18,069 bases of DNA from DASXAQ01 sp036406615 (GCA_036406615.1 DASXAQ010000119.1:1-18069), one strand, 5' to 3'. Numbered from the stretch's first letter, positions 1-7,181 are shown. Program-made: numbers and translations. Notes: a model not told the origin generated them from the sequence alone.

Positions 1-32
1 ACCGCCGCGGCCGCCAGAGCCGGCATCATCAT
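1..32 (-). CDS. 5' end of an unidentified leftward gene (partial)
   Basis: The reverse strand has a strong purine-rich ribosome binding site, GAGGAGGAGGA (positions 47-37), four bases before three consecutive ATG codons (32-24). The reading frame then stays open to the window edge and gives MMMPALAAAAV. The fragment is too short to identify. Its hydrophobic, alanine-rich start would fit a signal peptide or membrane segment. The call rests only on the binding site and start codons; any of the three ATGs could be the true start. Confidence 0.35.
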   Translation of the reverse strand, partial: MMMPALAAAA

Positions 33-334
33 CGCGTCCTCCTCCTCGGTGTCCGACACAGATTGGTTCACGACGCGGGAGGTCGAAGGGGCCGTTGGGC
101 CCGCATCCGGTGGGTCGGACGACCACGAAGAATGGGACCCCCAGGGATCGGTATGAGGCCGGCCTTACGACGGCGAGCGCGAGCTGAGGGGGAACAAGGT
201 CGGCTGTGGATCGGTGTCCACACTGGAGCCCGAGTCGCGCGCCGTGGCCGCGCCTTCGTAGGGCTCGTTCCCAGACCGTGAAAGACCAGAGAGAACGTGG
301 GGCGGTGGGTCGGTCCCAGGGGGGGGGAAAGGCG
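33..334. other. Non-coding stretch between a leftward gene and groEL
   Basis: About 300 bases with no convincing gene on either strand; the short open frames have arginine/proline-rich translations typical of shadow frames in GC-rich DNA. It should carry the promoter of the leftward gene starting at 32. Two small inverted repeats are visible: GTGTCCGACAC (49-59) and TGTGGA-N6-TCCACA (205-222). Neither matches an operator I can name. Confidence 0.5.
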
Positions 335-364
335 TTGACCGATCTGGGGCGGGGTCCGTATACT
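335..364 (+). promoter_or_regulatory. Sigma-70-type promoter of groEL
   Basis: A -35 box TTGACC (335-340) and a -10 box TATACT (359-364) are separated by 18 bases. Both are close to the housekeeping consensus. The predicted transcription start falls at about 371, so the CIRCE operator (370-396) lies at the very start of the transcript, as expected for HrcA repression. Confidence 0.85.
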
Positions 365-369
365 GCGCG

Positions 370-396
370 TTAGCACTCTCGCTGCTAGAGTGCTAG
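370..396 (+). promoter_or_regulatory. CIRCE element (HrcA operator)
   Basis: TTAGCACTC (370-378), nine bases, then GAGTGCTAG (388-396). This matches the CIRCE consensus TTAGCACTC-N9-GAGTGCTAA at all but the last base. CIRCE is the binding site of the heat-shock repressor HrcA. It sits directly after the -10 box and about 33 bases before the groEL start, so groEL is predicted to be heat-inducible by loss of HrcA binding. hrcA itself is not in this window. Confidence 0.95.
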
Positions 397-429
397 CAGT
401 CGTAGCCAGGGATTCGCAAAGGAGGCGGG

Positions 430-2058
430 ATGGCACCGAAGCTGATCGCGTTCGACGAGGACGCGCGGCGTTCCCTCGAGCGGGGCCTTGACCAGGTAGC
501 CAACGCGGTCAAGATCACCCTCGGACCCAAGGGCCGCAACGTGGTCCTGGAGAAGAAGTGGGGCGCGCCGACGATCACCAACGACGGCGTGTCCATCGCC
601 AAGGAGATCGAGCTGGAGGACCCCGAGGAGAAGATCGGGGCCGAGCTCGTCAAGGAAGTCGCCAAGAAGACCGATGACGTCGCCGGCGACGGCACGACGA
701 CGGCCACGGTCCTCGCGCAGGCGATGGTGCACGAGGGCCTGCGCAACGTCGCGGCCGGCGCCAACCCGATGGGCTTGAAGCGCGGCATCGAGATCGCCGT
801 CGACTCGGCCGTCGAGGCCATCAAGAACCAGGCCAAGGAGACGGAGGCCAAGGAAGAGATCGCGCACGTCGCGGCCATCTCCGCGGCCGACGACGAGATC
901 GGCGAGCAGATCGCCGAGGCCATGGACAAGGTCGGCAAGGACGGCGTGATCACCGTCGAGGAGTCCAACACCTTCGGCATGGAGCTGGAGCTCGTCGAGG
1001 GCATGCGCTTCGACAAGGGCTACATCTCGGCGTACTTCATCACCGATCCCGAGCGCATGGAAGCCGTGCTCGAGGAGCCGTACCTGATGTACGCGAACTC
1101 GAAGATCTCGGCCGTGAAGGACCTGCTGCCGGTGCTCGAGAAGATCATGCAGACGGGCAAGCCGCTGGTCATCATCTCCGAGGACGTCGAGGGCGAGGCG
1201 CTCTCCACGCTCGTCGTGAACAAGATCCGCGGCACGTTCAAGTCCGTGGCCGTCAAGGCGCCCGGGTTCGGCGACCGCCGCAAGGCGATGCTGCAGGACA
1301 TGGCGATCCTGACGGGTGGCCAGGTGATCTCCGAAGAGGTCGGGCTGAAGCTCGAGAACGCGACCCTTGACCTGCTGGGCTCGGCCCGCAAGGTGGTCAT
1401 CACCAAGGACGAGACGACCATCGTCGAGGGGGGTGGCAGCGAGGACGAGATCAAGGGCCGCATCAACCAGATCAAGTCCGAGATCGAGAAGACCGACTCC
1501 GACTACGACCGCGAGAAGCTGCAGGAGCGGCTGGCGAAGCTGTCCGGCGGCGTCGCGGTGATCAAGGTCGGCGCGGCCACCGAGGTCGAGCTGAAGGAGA
1601 AGAAGCACCGCATCGAGGACGCGGTGCAGACCACGAAGGCGGCCGTCGAGGAAGGCATCGTCCCCGGCGGCGGCGTCGCGCTGCTGACGGCGCAATCCGG
1701 GCTGCAGAAGCTGGACTTGGAAGGCGACGAGGCGACCGGCGCGAACATCGTGCGCCGCGCGCTCGAGGAGCCGCTGAAGCAGATCGCGGTCAACGCCGGC
1801 CTCGAGGGCGGCGTCGTGGTCGAGAAGGTCCGCACGCTCGACCCGGGCTGGGGCCTGAATGCGGCCTCCGGCGAGTACGTGGACATGTTCAAGACCGGCG
1901 TCGTGGACGCCGCGAAGGTCACGCGCTCGGCGCTGCAGAACGCGGCGTCGATCGCGGCCCTGTTCCTGACGACCGAGGCCCTCGTGGCCGAGAAGCCCGA
2001 GAAGGCGGCGCCGCCGATGCCGGGCGGCGGCATGGGCGGCGGGGACATGGACTTCTAG
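430..2058 (+). CDS. groEL: 60-kDa chaperonin GroEL
   Basis: A full-length type I chaperonin of 542 residues, the usual length. It forms the double-ring ATP-dependent folding chamber in the cytoplasm, with GroES as lid. Visible hallmarks are the ATP-binding motif GDGTTTATVLA near residue 85, the PGGGVALL segment near residue 410, and the C-terminal tail GGGMGGGDMDF typical of GroEL. The start is set by AAAGGAGG (418-425) four bases before ATG. It stands alone with its own promoter, CIRCE operator and terminator. No groES precedes it, which is common for the second groEL of actinobacteria; a divergent GroES-like gene lies about 7 kb away at 9261-9623. Identity is certain; whether this is the only groEL in the genome cannot be seen here. 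Confidence 0.98.
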   Translation: MAPKLIAFDEDARRSLERGLDQVANAVKITLGPKGRNVVLEKKWGAPTITNDGVSIAKEIELEDPEEKIGAELVKEVAKKTDDVAGDGTTTATVLAQAMVHEGLRNVAAGANPMGLKRGIEIAVDSAVEAIKNQAKETEAKEEIAHVAAISAADDEIGEQIAEAMDKVGKDGVITVEESNTFGMELELVEGMRFDKGYISAYFITDPERMEAVLEEPYLMYANSKISAVKDLLPVLEKIMQTGKPLVIISEDVEGEALSTLVVNKIRGTFKSVAVKAPGFGDRRKAMLQDMAILTGGQVISEEVGLKLENATLDLLGSARKVVITKDETTIVEGGGSEDEIKGRINQIKSEIEKTDSDYDREKLQERLAKLSGGVAVIKVGAATEVELKEKKHRIEDAVQTTKAAVEEGIVPGGGVALLTAQSGLQKLDLEGDEATGANIVRRALEEPLKQIAVNAGLEGGVVVEKVRTLDPGWGLNAASGEYVDMFKTGVVDAAKVTRSALQNAASIAALFLTTEALVAEKPEKAAPPMPGGGMGGGDMDF

Positions 2059-2100
2059 TCCCTCGCAGCGAACACCGCATCACCGGACCAGGAACGAACG

Positions 2101-2126
2101 CAGGGCCCCCGGCAACGGGGGCCCTG
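2101..2126 (+). terminator. Rho-independent-type terminator after groEL
   Basis: A perfect 11-bp GC-rich stem, CAGGGCCCCCG paired with CGGGGGCCCTG, closed by a GCAA tetraloop of the stable GNRA type. It begins 42 bases after the groEL stop. Only a weak T-rich tract follows (TGTCATTGTGTG), as often seen in GC-rich actinobacteria. Confidence 0.85.
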
Positions 2127-2187
2127 TGTCATTGTGTGCGTCCAGGTTCAGGCCGAACGACGAGAGGCGAACGCCGGGAGGGCGAGC

Positions 2188-2673
2188 ATGGACTACGACG
2201 TCACCGTCCGTCAGCTGGACCAGCAGGAGGTCGTCGGGATCCGTACGACCGCGACCCAGGACACGATCGGCGAACAGTTCGCTTCGATCCTGCCCGAGGT
2301 GATGGGCTACCTTGGCGAGAAGGGGATCCTTCCCGATGGGCCGCCGTTCGCCCGGTACTTCGAGTTCCGGCCGGACTTCGTCGACATGGAGGTCGGGTTC
2401 CCGATCTCCTCCATCCACACGGGCGAGCCGGTCGCGCCGGACGACCAGCGGATCGTCTCGGACGAGCTGCCCGAATGCCGCGCGGCCGTTGTGGAGCACC
2501 GCGGTTCGTACCAGGCGATCCACGGCGCGTACATGGCCATCGAGGAATGGATGAAGAGCTCCGGTGAGGAGGCCGGCGGCGCGCCGTGGGAGGTGTACGT
2601 CGTCGCGATGGCCGACACCGAGGACGTCGACGCGCTTCGAACCGAGATCGTCCAGCCGCTGAAGGCTGACTAG
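2188..2673 (+). CDS. GyrI-like / AraC effector-binding domain protein
   Basis: A stand-alone GyrI-like small-molecule-binding domain of 161 residues. The family includes the ligand domains of AraC/MerR-type multidrug regulators and the DNA gyrase inhibitor GyrI; free-standing members bind, and sometimes hydrolyse, hydrophobic compounds. Family features seen are the opening segment VTVRQLDQQEVVGIRTT, the central RYFEFRPDFVDMEVGFPI strand region, the AAVVEHRGSYQAIHGAYMAIEEWM helix, and the C-terminal PWEVYVV...LRTEIVQPL. There is no DNA-binding domain. I chose the ATG at 2188, preceded by GGGAGGG (2176-2182), over an upstream ATG at 2134 that lies against the groEL terminator. Its stop codon overlaps that of the convergent dehydratase. 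The ligand is unknown. Confidence 0.85.
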   Translation: MDYDVTVRQLDQQEVVGIRTTATQDTIGEQFASILPEVMGYLGEKGILPDGPPFARYFEFRPDFVDMEVGFPISSIHTGEPVAPDDQRIVSDELPECRAAVVEHRGSYQAIHGAYMAIEEWMKSSGEEAGGAPWEVYVVAMADTEDVDALRTEIVQPLKAD

Positions 2674-3632
2674 GGGACGCCGCCGGCCAGGATCGTCGAG
2701 AGCTTCGACGCGTCGATGTTGCCGCCCGACACCACGCACACGACAGTGCCGGTACCTGCTTGGCCGCTCAGCGCCGCAGCCACCGCCGTGCCGGCGGCAC
2801 CTTCCGCGATCACGCGGTTGCGTTCGGCCGTCAGCGCCACGGCGCCGGCCGTGTCCTTCAGCGACGCCACCAGCGACCCGTCCAGCAGGCTCGACACGAC
2901 CGGCCACATCTCGTCCAGCACGCGCCGGCTGCCGATCCCGTCGACGAAGCTCGGCGTGTACGGCGCCTCGACCGGAAGGCCGGCCGCCAGCGCCGCCGCG
3001 AACGGCGCCGATGTCTCCGACTCGCTGGCGAACACTTTCGCCTGGGGACGAAGGGCCTTCACCGCCGACGCGATGCCGGTGGACAGCCCGCCGCCGCCGT
3101 AGGGCACGACGACGGCGTCGACCTCCGGAAGGTCCTCCACGATCTCCAGCCCGATCGTGCCGTTGCCGGCCATCACCGCCGGGTCGCTCACGGGATGCAC
3201 GAACACGCGGTCGGACAGCGCCTCGAACCGGTGGGTCGCGATGACGTCCCACCACTCGTCGAAGGAGCGCTCGACGATCTGCGCGCCCAGCCGTTCGATG
3301 GCCGCGAGCTTCGTCTGCGGCGCCGTGTCGGGTACGACCACCGTGCAGGGAACGCTTCGTCGGCGCGCCTCCCACGCGACGCCCTGCGCCATATTGCCGG
3401 CGCTGGCCGTGTAGACGCCCGCGCGCAGTGCGTCGCCGGCCAGGCTCATCGCGCTGGCGGCGCCGCGGATCTTGAACGAACCGATCGGCTGCAGGCATTC
3501 GAGCTTCAGGTAGATCTCGGCCGGCGCGCCGTCCAGGCCAAGGCGCACCAGCGGGGTGCGGATGGCGGAGCCGGCGATGCGCTCGGCGGCGGCGCGAACA
3601 TCGTCCAACGAGGGCGCGGCGGCCGCGGTCAC
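2670..3632 (-). CDS. PLP-dependent threonine/serine dehydratase-family enzyme
   Basis: A fold-type II PLP enzyme of 320 residues related to catabolic threonine dehydratase and serine racemase. The PLP-binding lysine is K54 in PIGSFKIRGA; TASAGNMAQGVAW is the asparagine loop and PYGGGGLSTGIA the glycine-rich phosphate loop. SGGNIDASKL near the C-terminus contains the serine that contacts the pyridine nitrogen. There is no C-terminal ACT domain, so it resembles the unregulated short type rather than biosynthetic IlvA. Likely chemistry is deamination of threonine or serine to the 2-oxo acid, or serine racemisation; sequence alone does not decide. The GTG start overlaps the stop of the upstream VOC gene (GTGA, 4 bases), so the two are probably translationally coupled. 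An in-frame extension upstream is arginine-rich and looks non-coding. Confidence 0.9.
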   Translation of the reverse strand: MTAAAAPSLDDVRAAAERIAGSAIRTPLVRLGLDGAPAEIYLKLECLQPIGSFKIRGAASAMSLAGDALRAGVYTASAGNMAQGVAWEARRRSVPCTVVVPDTAPQTKLAAIERLGAQIVERSFDEWWDVIATHRFEALSDRVFVHPVSDPAVMAGNGTIGLEIVEDLPEVDAVVVPYGGGGLSTGIASAVKALRPQAKVFASESETSAPFAAALAAGLPVEAPYTPSFVDGIGSRRVLDEMWPVVSSLLDGSLVASLKDTAGAVALTAERNRVIAEGAAGTAVAAALSGQAGTGTVVCVVSGGNIDASKLSTILAGGVP

Positions 3633-4270
3633 GCGGTCGCATCCGCTCGCACGACCACCTCGCCGTCTGTCGTGGCGATGCCCACCGCGCGAACGCCCCA
3701 CGGTTCGTCGTCCAGGATGCGAACCGGCAGGTCGGCGCCGCCCAGCCACTCCTTCAGCCTGGCCTCGTCGCCGGCGACCTCGACCCACGAGATCCCGCTG
3801 GGACCGGCCGGATGCTCGGTCTCCGTCCGCCCCGGGTGCGCGTCGGGCGGGATGTCCCACGCGATGAAGAACGGCAGCCACGCGTCCGGGGTTGCGGCGT
3901 TTCGCCCGGCCAGCCGCCACCGCACGGTCTGGCCGTCGGGACGGACCCGGCCGCCTTCTTCCATCGGCAGGCCGAGCCGTTCGGCGACCGCCGCGAGGTC
4001 GTCGGTGCGAAGGCTCCAGCCGACGAACCGGTCGCCGCCGGCCACCGCGGCGGACAGGTTGCGCCCGAACTCGGTCCCGCGGGCCACGGCGGGATCGACC
4101 ACGGCCATGACCTCCAGGTACGCCGAACCGAGCGGGACGATGCGATTGCCGGTTCCCCAGGCTTCGTGCCGGCCGCCGGCGACCGACCCCAGCCCGTAGC
4201 GCTGCCGCAGTTCCTCCCCGGCGCGGTCCACGTCCCCGACGCCGAGGATCACGTGGTCCAGCTGCAGCAC
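3629..4270 (-). CDS. Glyoxalase-like (VOC superfamily) protein
   Basis: A 213-residue protein that begins LQLDHVILGVGDVDRAGEELRQRYGL, the standard opening of a vicinal-oxygen-chelate module. GTGNRIVPLGSAYLEVMAVVD follows, then a second half including GRNAATPDAWLPFFIAWD and GPSGISWVEVAGDEA. This order matches the glyoxalase-like domain family often annotated as Glyoxalase_3. VOC enzymes use paired modules to bind a metal and act on small carbonyl or aromatic substrates; the substrate here is unknown. The GTG start at 4270 gives the canonical N-terminus and lies seven bases after a -10-like TATCGT, suggesting a leaderless transcript. Its 3' end overlaps the dehydratase start by four bases, so they form a two-gene unit. 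Confidence 0.8.
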   Translation of the reverse strand: MLQLDHVILGVGDVDRAGEELRQRYGLGSVAGGRHEAWGTGNRIVPLGSAYLEVMAVVDPAVARGTEFGRNLSAAVAGGDRFVGWSLRTDDLAAVAERLGLPMEEGGRVRPDGQTVRWRLAGRNAATPDAWLPFFIAWDIPPDAHPGRTETEHPAGPSGISWVEVAGDEARLKEWLGGADLPVRILDDEPWGVRAVGIATTDGEVVVRADATA

Positions 4271-4277
4271 GCGCTCA

Positions 4278-4283
4278 ACGATA
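4278..4283 (-). promoter_or_regulatory. -10 element for the VOC-dehydratase pair
   Basis: TATCGT on the reverse strand, ending seven bases before the GTG start at 4270, with no Shine-Dalgarno between. It fits a leaderless promoter in the 77-base gap downstream of the NlpC/P60 gene. No clear -35 box is seen. Confidence 0.4.
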
Positions 4284-4347
4284 GCGGACGGGCGAACGGC
4301 GAAGCCGGGGCCTGCAGAGGTGGTTCGAAGGAAGAGCCGGCGAGGGG

Positions 4348-5382
4348 TTACGGGCGGCCGATGCCGACCACGCTGCCCCACGGCACCGGGTCGATCATCA
4401 CGACCGTGCCGGTCGTGTGCGCCGCGACCTCCATCCCACCGCCGATGTACATGCTCACGTGGCTGATGGGGTGGTACATGAACAGCAGGTCGCCGGGCTG
4501 CACGTCCGAGCGGGCGACGTGCGGCGTGACGTCGTACTGGCCCTGGGCCGAGTGCGGCAGGTACACGCCGGCCTGCGCCCACGACCACATGGTGAGGCCC
4601 GAGCAGTCGAACCCGACGTTCGGGTCGGCCGCGCCGTACACGTAGGGGACGCCCAGGACGGACTTGGCCGCGGCGACCGCCGTGGCGGCGCCGCCGCTCG
4701 GCGGCAGGACCGAGCCGTTGCCGTCCCATCCACCGCCCGGCGGCTGCGCGGCGGCCGCGATCGCGGCTGCGGCGGCCTGGCGCTTGAGCGACGCCTGGAT
4801 GGTGGAGATGAGCTGCTGGGTCTGCGCCGCGCCGGCCTGCAACTGCGCTCGCTTGGCGTTCAGGGAGGCGATGTCGGACTTGCGCTGGTGCACCATGGAC
4901 GCGAGCGCCTGCGACGCCTGGCGGAACTGTTCCTCGGCGACCGCGGCCTTCGTCGCGGTGTCGACGTTCTGTTGCGCGATCGACTGCAGGAACTCGACGC
5001 GGTCCGACAGCTGCGAGAACGACGTCGATCCCAGCACGACCGAGATCGCGGAGCCCTGCGATTCGTACGCCTGCGCTGCCTGCGCGGACAGCTGCGCGCG
5101 CAGCGCATTGACCTGGGAGCGCGCGGTCTCCATGTCGGATTGGGCCTGCGCGAGCGCCGCTTCGGTCTGGTGCAGCTTGATCTGGGCCTGGTTGTACTGC
5201 TCGTCGAGCGCGGACATCTGCTGGTCGAGCGCGGCGAGCTTGGCTTTCGCCGCGTCAAGGTCCGCCTTGGAGGGTGCCGCCGAGGTCGCGGTCGCCGAAA
5301 CGATTGCGATGGATGTCGCGAGCAGCGCGGTGGCCAGCAGCCGCGCGACCCGCGTGCGGGCCTTTCCGTTCACGCTCAACAT
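4348..5382 (-). CDS. Secreted NlpC/P60 peptidoglycan endopeptidase with N-terminal coiled coil
   Basis: A 344-residue exported cell-wall hydrolase. A signal peptide (basic start, hydrophobic residues about 15-33, TATSAAP cleavage region) is followed by a long Ala/Gln-rich coiled coil (about 37-205). A Pro/Gly linker (about 213-230) leads to a C-terminal NlpC/P60 domain (about 235-344). The catalytic cysteine is C260 in GFDCSGL and the histidine H308 in ISHVSMYIGGG; the third polar residue is probably H322. The architecture resembles RipA and CwlO-type DL-endopeptidases that cut stem peptides during growth or daughter-cell separation; in that family the coiled coil can contact FtsEX-like partners. 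No partner gene is nearby. A strong promoter and an unusual hairpin directly precede the ATG, and no Shine-Dalgarno is visible. An internal GTG at codon 4 is an alternative start. Confidence 0.92.
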   Translation of the reverse strand: MLSVNGKARTRVARLLATALLATSIAIVSATATSAAPSKADLDAAKAKLAALDQQMSALDEQYNQAQIKLHQTEAALAQAQSDMETARSQVNALRAQLSAQAAQAYESQGSAISVVLGSTSFSQLSDRVEFLQSIAQQNVDTATKAAVAEEQFRQASQALASMVHQRKSDIASLNAKRAQLQAGAAQTQQLISTIQASLKRQAAAAAIAAAAQPPGGGWDGNGSVLPPSGGAATAVAAAKSVLGVPYVYGAADPNVGFDCSGLTMWSWAQAGVYLPHSAQGQYDVTPHVARSDVQPGDLLFMYHPISHVSMYIGGGMEVAAHTTGTVVMIDPVPWGSVVGIGRP

Positions 5383-5390
5383 AAGAAAAC

Positions 5391-5408
5391 GAGCTGCATG
5401 AGCAGCTC
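5391..5408 (-). promoter_or_regulatory. Leader hairpin immediately before the NlpC/P60 start codon
   Basis: Reverse-strand GAGCTGC, loop TCAT, GCAGCTC, followed by GTTTTCTT and then the ATG at 5382. A 7-bp stem plus a T-rich run looks like a short intrinsic terminator, yet it lies between the predicted transcription start (about 5410) and the start codon. It may act in attenuation, transcript stability or initiation control. The structure is seen; the role is inferred. Confidence 0.55.
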
Positions 5409-5416
5409 GGGGACTG

Positions 5417-5446
5417 ACCTTACCGGGTGCCGTCCAGGGATGTCAA
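5417..5446 (-). promoter_or_regulatory. Sigma-70-type promoter of the NlpC/P60 gene
   Basis: Reverse strand: a perfect -35 TTGACA (5446-5441), 18 bases, then -10 TAAGGT (5422-5417). The predicted start is near 5410, giving a leader of about 30 bases made almost entirely of the hairpin at 5391-5408. Confidence 0.75.
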
Positions 5447-5465
5447 CTTCATCCGTCGAGGCGGC

Positions 5466-5482
5466 CGTTCGCAGGTCGAACG
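5466..5482. repeat. Inverted repeat in a divergent promoter region
   Basis: CGTTCG, five bases, CGAACG: a 17-base palindrome between the NlpC/P60 -35 box and the -10 box of the divergent receiver gene. The position suits an operator shared by both genes. TTCG/CGAA words are common in this genome, so chance is possible. Confidence 0.35.
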
Positions 5483-5517
5483 CAGAGGTACGAACGCCCA
5501 CGTCGCGTGCGGAAGTC

Positions 5518-5523
5518 CATACT
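5518..5523 (+). promoter_or_regulatory. -10 element of the receiver gene
   Basis: CATACT ends eight bases before the GTG at 5532. A GGAG at 5524-5527 could serve as a short ribosome binding site, so a leaderless transcript is likely but not certain here. Confidence 0.4.
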
Positions 5524-5531
5524 GGAGCGCC

Positions 5532-5900
5532 GTGTCGAAAAAACGGATCCTGTTCATCGACAACCGCCCGGAGCACCTGCGTCAGCCCGTGCTCCGGCTG
5601 CAGCTCGCGGGGTACGACGTCGACGAGGCCGACACCGGCGCCTCGGGCCTCGCGGCGCTCCGTGACCGGCGGTACGACCTGCTGATCCTCGACGCGGAGC
5701 TGCCGCAGGAGGACGGGTGGGACGTGCTGCGCGACGTCCGCGCGGACGAGTCCCTGTCCGCGACCAAGGTGATCGTGTTCATGGCGGGCAAGGGCGAGAC
5801 GGGCAAGCTGATGCTCGTGCCGGTGGACGCCGAGCTTCGCCGTCCATTTCGCATGGGCGATCTGCTGCGCGCGGTGGAACGGGTGATCGGCACGCCCTGA
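5532..5900 (+). CDS. Stand-alone receiver-domain protein with atypical active site
   Basis: A 122-residue protein consisting of a single CheY-like receiver domain with no output domain. D54 in LLILDAELPQEDGWDVL is the expected phosphoacceptor. The acidic pocket is reduced to D10-N11 (RILFIDNRPEH) instead of two acidic residues. The strand-4 Thr/Ser is replaced within VIVFMAGKG, and the strand-5 lysine of the usual KPF motif is arginine (LRRPF). These changes suggest altered or lost phosphorylation switching. The GTG start at 5532 gives a canonical receiver N-terminus; an upstream ATG at 5427 would run through the divergent promoter region and is rejected. It lies between two leftward NlpC/P60 genes and has no adjacent kinase. 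Confidence 0.85.
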   Translation: MSKKRILFIDNRPEHLRQPVLRLQLAGYDVDEADTGASGLAALRDRRYDLLILDAELPQEDGWDVLRDVRADESLSATKVIVFMAGKGETGKLMLVPVDAELRRPFRMGDLLRAVERVIGTP

Positions 5901-5944
5901 CGCGGGCGTGCGGGAAACAACGCGTCGATCGACTGGCTTCGCGA

Positions 5945-7123
5945 TCAGCTCGCGATCCGGCGTCCCCACACGAACATGTCGTGGTACCAGCCGTCGCCGA
6001 CCCATTCGAGCGTCGGTCCGTCCTCGCTGCCCGTGGAGTGGATCATCCAGTCGTTGCCGAGGTACACGCCGACGTGATCGACGTCCTGCCAGGTTGAACC
6101 ACCGTTGTCGGCGATCATCATGATGTCGCCGATGCGCAGGCTGCCGAAGGAGATGTGCGACCCGGTGTTCTTCGCCATGTCGGTGCTCGTGCGCTCCGGC
6201 AGGCTCCAGCCCGCGTAGCCGCGCACGGACGCCGCGTTGTACCCGCCCTCGTACTTCTTGAGCAGCCACCACACGTAGCCGGAGCAGTCGAATCCACCGA
6301 TTGGCTGTGCGCCGCAGCAGTATCCGGAGCCCGTCTTCTTGTCCCACTCGCCCGCGTACACGTACGGGTACCCGACGTAGGCGAACGCCGTGGTCGTGAG
6401 CTGTCGCTTCTCCTCCTGCAGCGGCACGCCAACGTTGAGCGTCGGAAGCGTCACGTCGTCGAAGTGGCTGGTCTCGTCGATCAGCCACGAAGGGTCGGTC
6501 TTGGCCATCCACAGGGAGTACGCGACCTCGTCGCGGCGGATCGCCTTCGTCGGCAGCAGGTCCATCGTCTCGGAGCCGGTCGGGTGGTTGAAGTGCAGCT
6601 CGAGCGTGCGCGCGACCTGTTCGTAGGGGAAGTACTCCGGGACGGGATAGACGTAGCCGCTCTCGTCGGTGATGTGCTGCAATCCGGCAACCGGCGCGGT
6701 CAGTCCCATCGCCAGCACGATGGCCTTGTCGAACACCTCGACGTGCATCGTGAGATCCGGGTTGAAGTCGCCGTTGCCCGCGGGCGCGATCCAGCCGAGC
6801 TTCACGGCGACGTTCGCGTACGGGTAGTACGGGTCGGTGTTCGGCAGGTCCGGGAACGTGATGTCCGGGTCGGTCGGCTCGCCCGGCGCGTACGCCTTCA
6901 CGAGGGCGCTGGCGACGAGCTCGCGTGTCTCGAGCGTGGTCGGGTTGAAGACGCTGGTGCCGTAGTCCTGCATCCAGTGGTTGGTCGTGGCCACGTACGT
7001 GATGGCGTCGTAGTCCCAGTAGGTGTTGGGGACGTCGGTGAAGGCGAATGCCGCCTCCGCCGGGATCAGGACGGCAGCGATCACGCCGGCCGCCACGAGG
7101 AAGGAGAGGATGCGATGCCTCAT
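5945..7123 (-). CDS. Exported SLH-repeat NlpC/P60 hydrolase
   Basis: A 392-residue secreted protein. The signal peptide (RHRILSFLVAAGVIAAVLIPAEAAFA, about 2-27) is followed by two recognisable SLH-like repeats opening FTDVPNTYWDYDAI (about 28-78) and FPDLPNTDPYYPYANVAV (about 90-140). A more degenerate third lies around 150-206. SLH repeats typically anchor proteins to secondary cell-wall polymers. The C-terminal part (about 240-392) is an NlpC/P60 peptidase with C280 in GFDCSGY, H350 in VDHVGVYLG and probable third residue H362. A Cys-Cys pair (269-270) sits in an insertion just before the catalytic cysteine. It is predicted to cleave peptidoglycan stem peptides while held at the wall. No strong Shine-Dalgarno is visible before ATG 7123. 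It is transcribed divergently from the DNA glycosylase gene. Confidence 0.9.
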   Translation of the reverse strand: MRHRILSFLVAAGVIAAVLIPAEAAFAFTDVPNTYWDYDAITYVATTNHWMQDYGTSVFNPTTLETRELVASALVKAYAPGEPTDPDITFPDLPNTDPYYPYANVAVKLGWIAPAGNGDFNPDLTMHVEVFDKAIVLAMGLTAPVAGLQHITDESGYVYPVPEYFPYEQVARTLELHFNHPTGSETMDLLPTKAIRRDEVAYSLWMAKTDPSWLIDETSHFDDVTLPTLNVGVPLQEEKRQLTTTAFAYVGYPYVYAGEWDKKTGSGYCCGAQPIGGFDCSGYVWWLLKKYEGGYNAASVRGYAGWSLPERTSTDMAKNTGSHISFGSLRIGDIMMIADNGGSTWQDVDHVGVYLGNDWMIHSTGSEDGPTLEWVGDGWYHDMFVWGRRIAS

Positions 7124-7175
7124 GGTTCGCGTTTCGGCCCCCGCTCCCGCACGCTTTAGCCGACGTCGTTCGACC

Positions 7176-7181
7176 TAGACT
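7176..7181 (+). promoter_or_regulatory. -10 element of the Fpg/Nei gene (leaderless)
   Basis: TAGACT followed by six bases and then the ATG at 7188, with no Shine-Dalgarno. This is the expected geometry for transcription starting at the A of ATG. The -35 region is weak. Confidence 0.6.

Noticed and set aside
205..222. TGTGGA/TCCACA inverted repeat resembling half of a DnaA box
   Set aside because: Only a single partial match with no AT-rich region or clustered boxes, so not evidence of an origin.
385..1695. Reverse-strand open frame of 436 codons opposite groEL
   Set aside because: Leu/Asp/Arg-rich mirror of the groEL codon pattern; groEL is certain.
2760..4199. Forward open frame of 479 codons opposite the dehydratase and VOC genes
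   Set aside because: Both reverse-strand genes have clear catalytic motifs; this frame has none.
5383..5450. A riboswitch upstream of the NlpC/P60 gene, such as the c-di-AMP type known for actinobacterial wall hydrolases
   Set aside because: The predicted leader is only about 30 bases, too short for the known ydaO-type aptamer, and no conserved aptamer core was seen.
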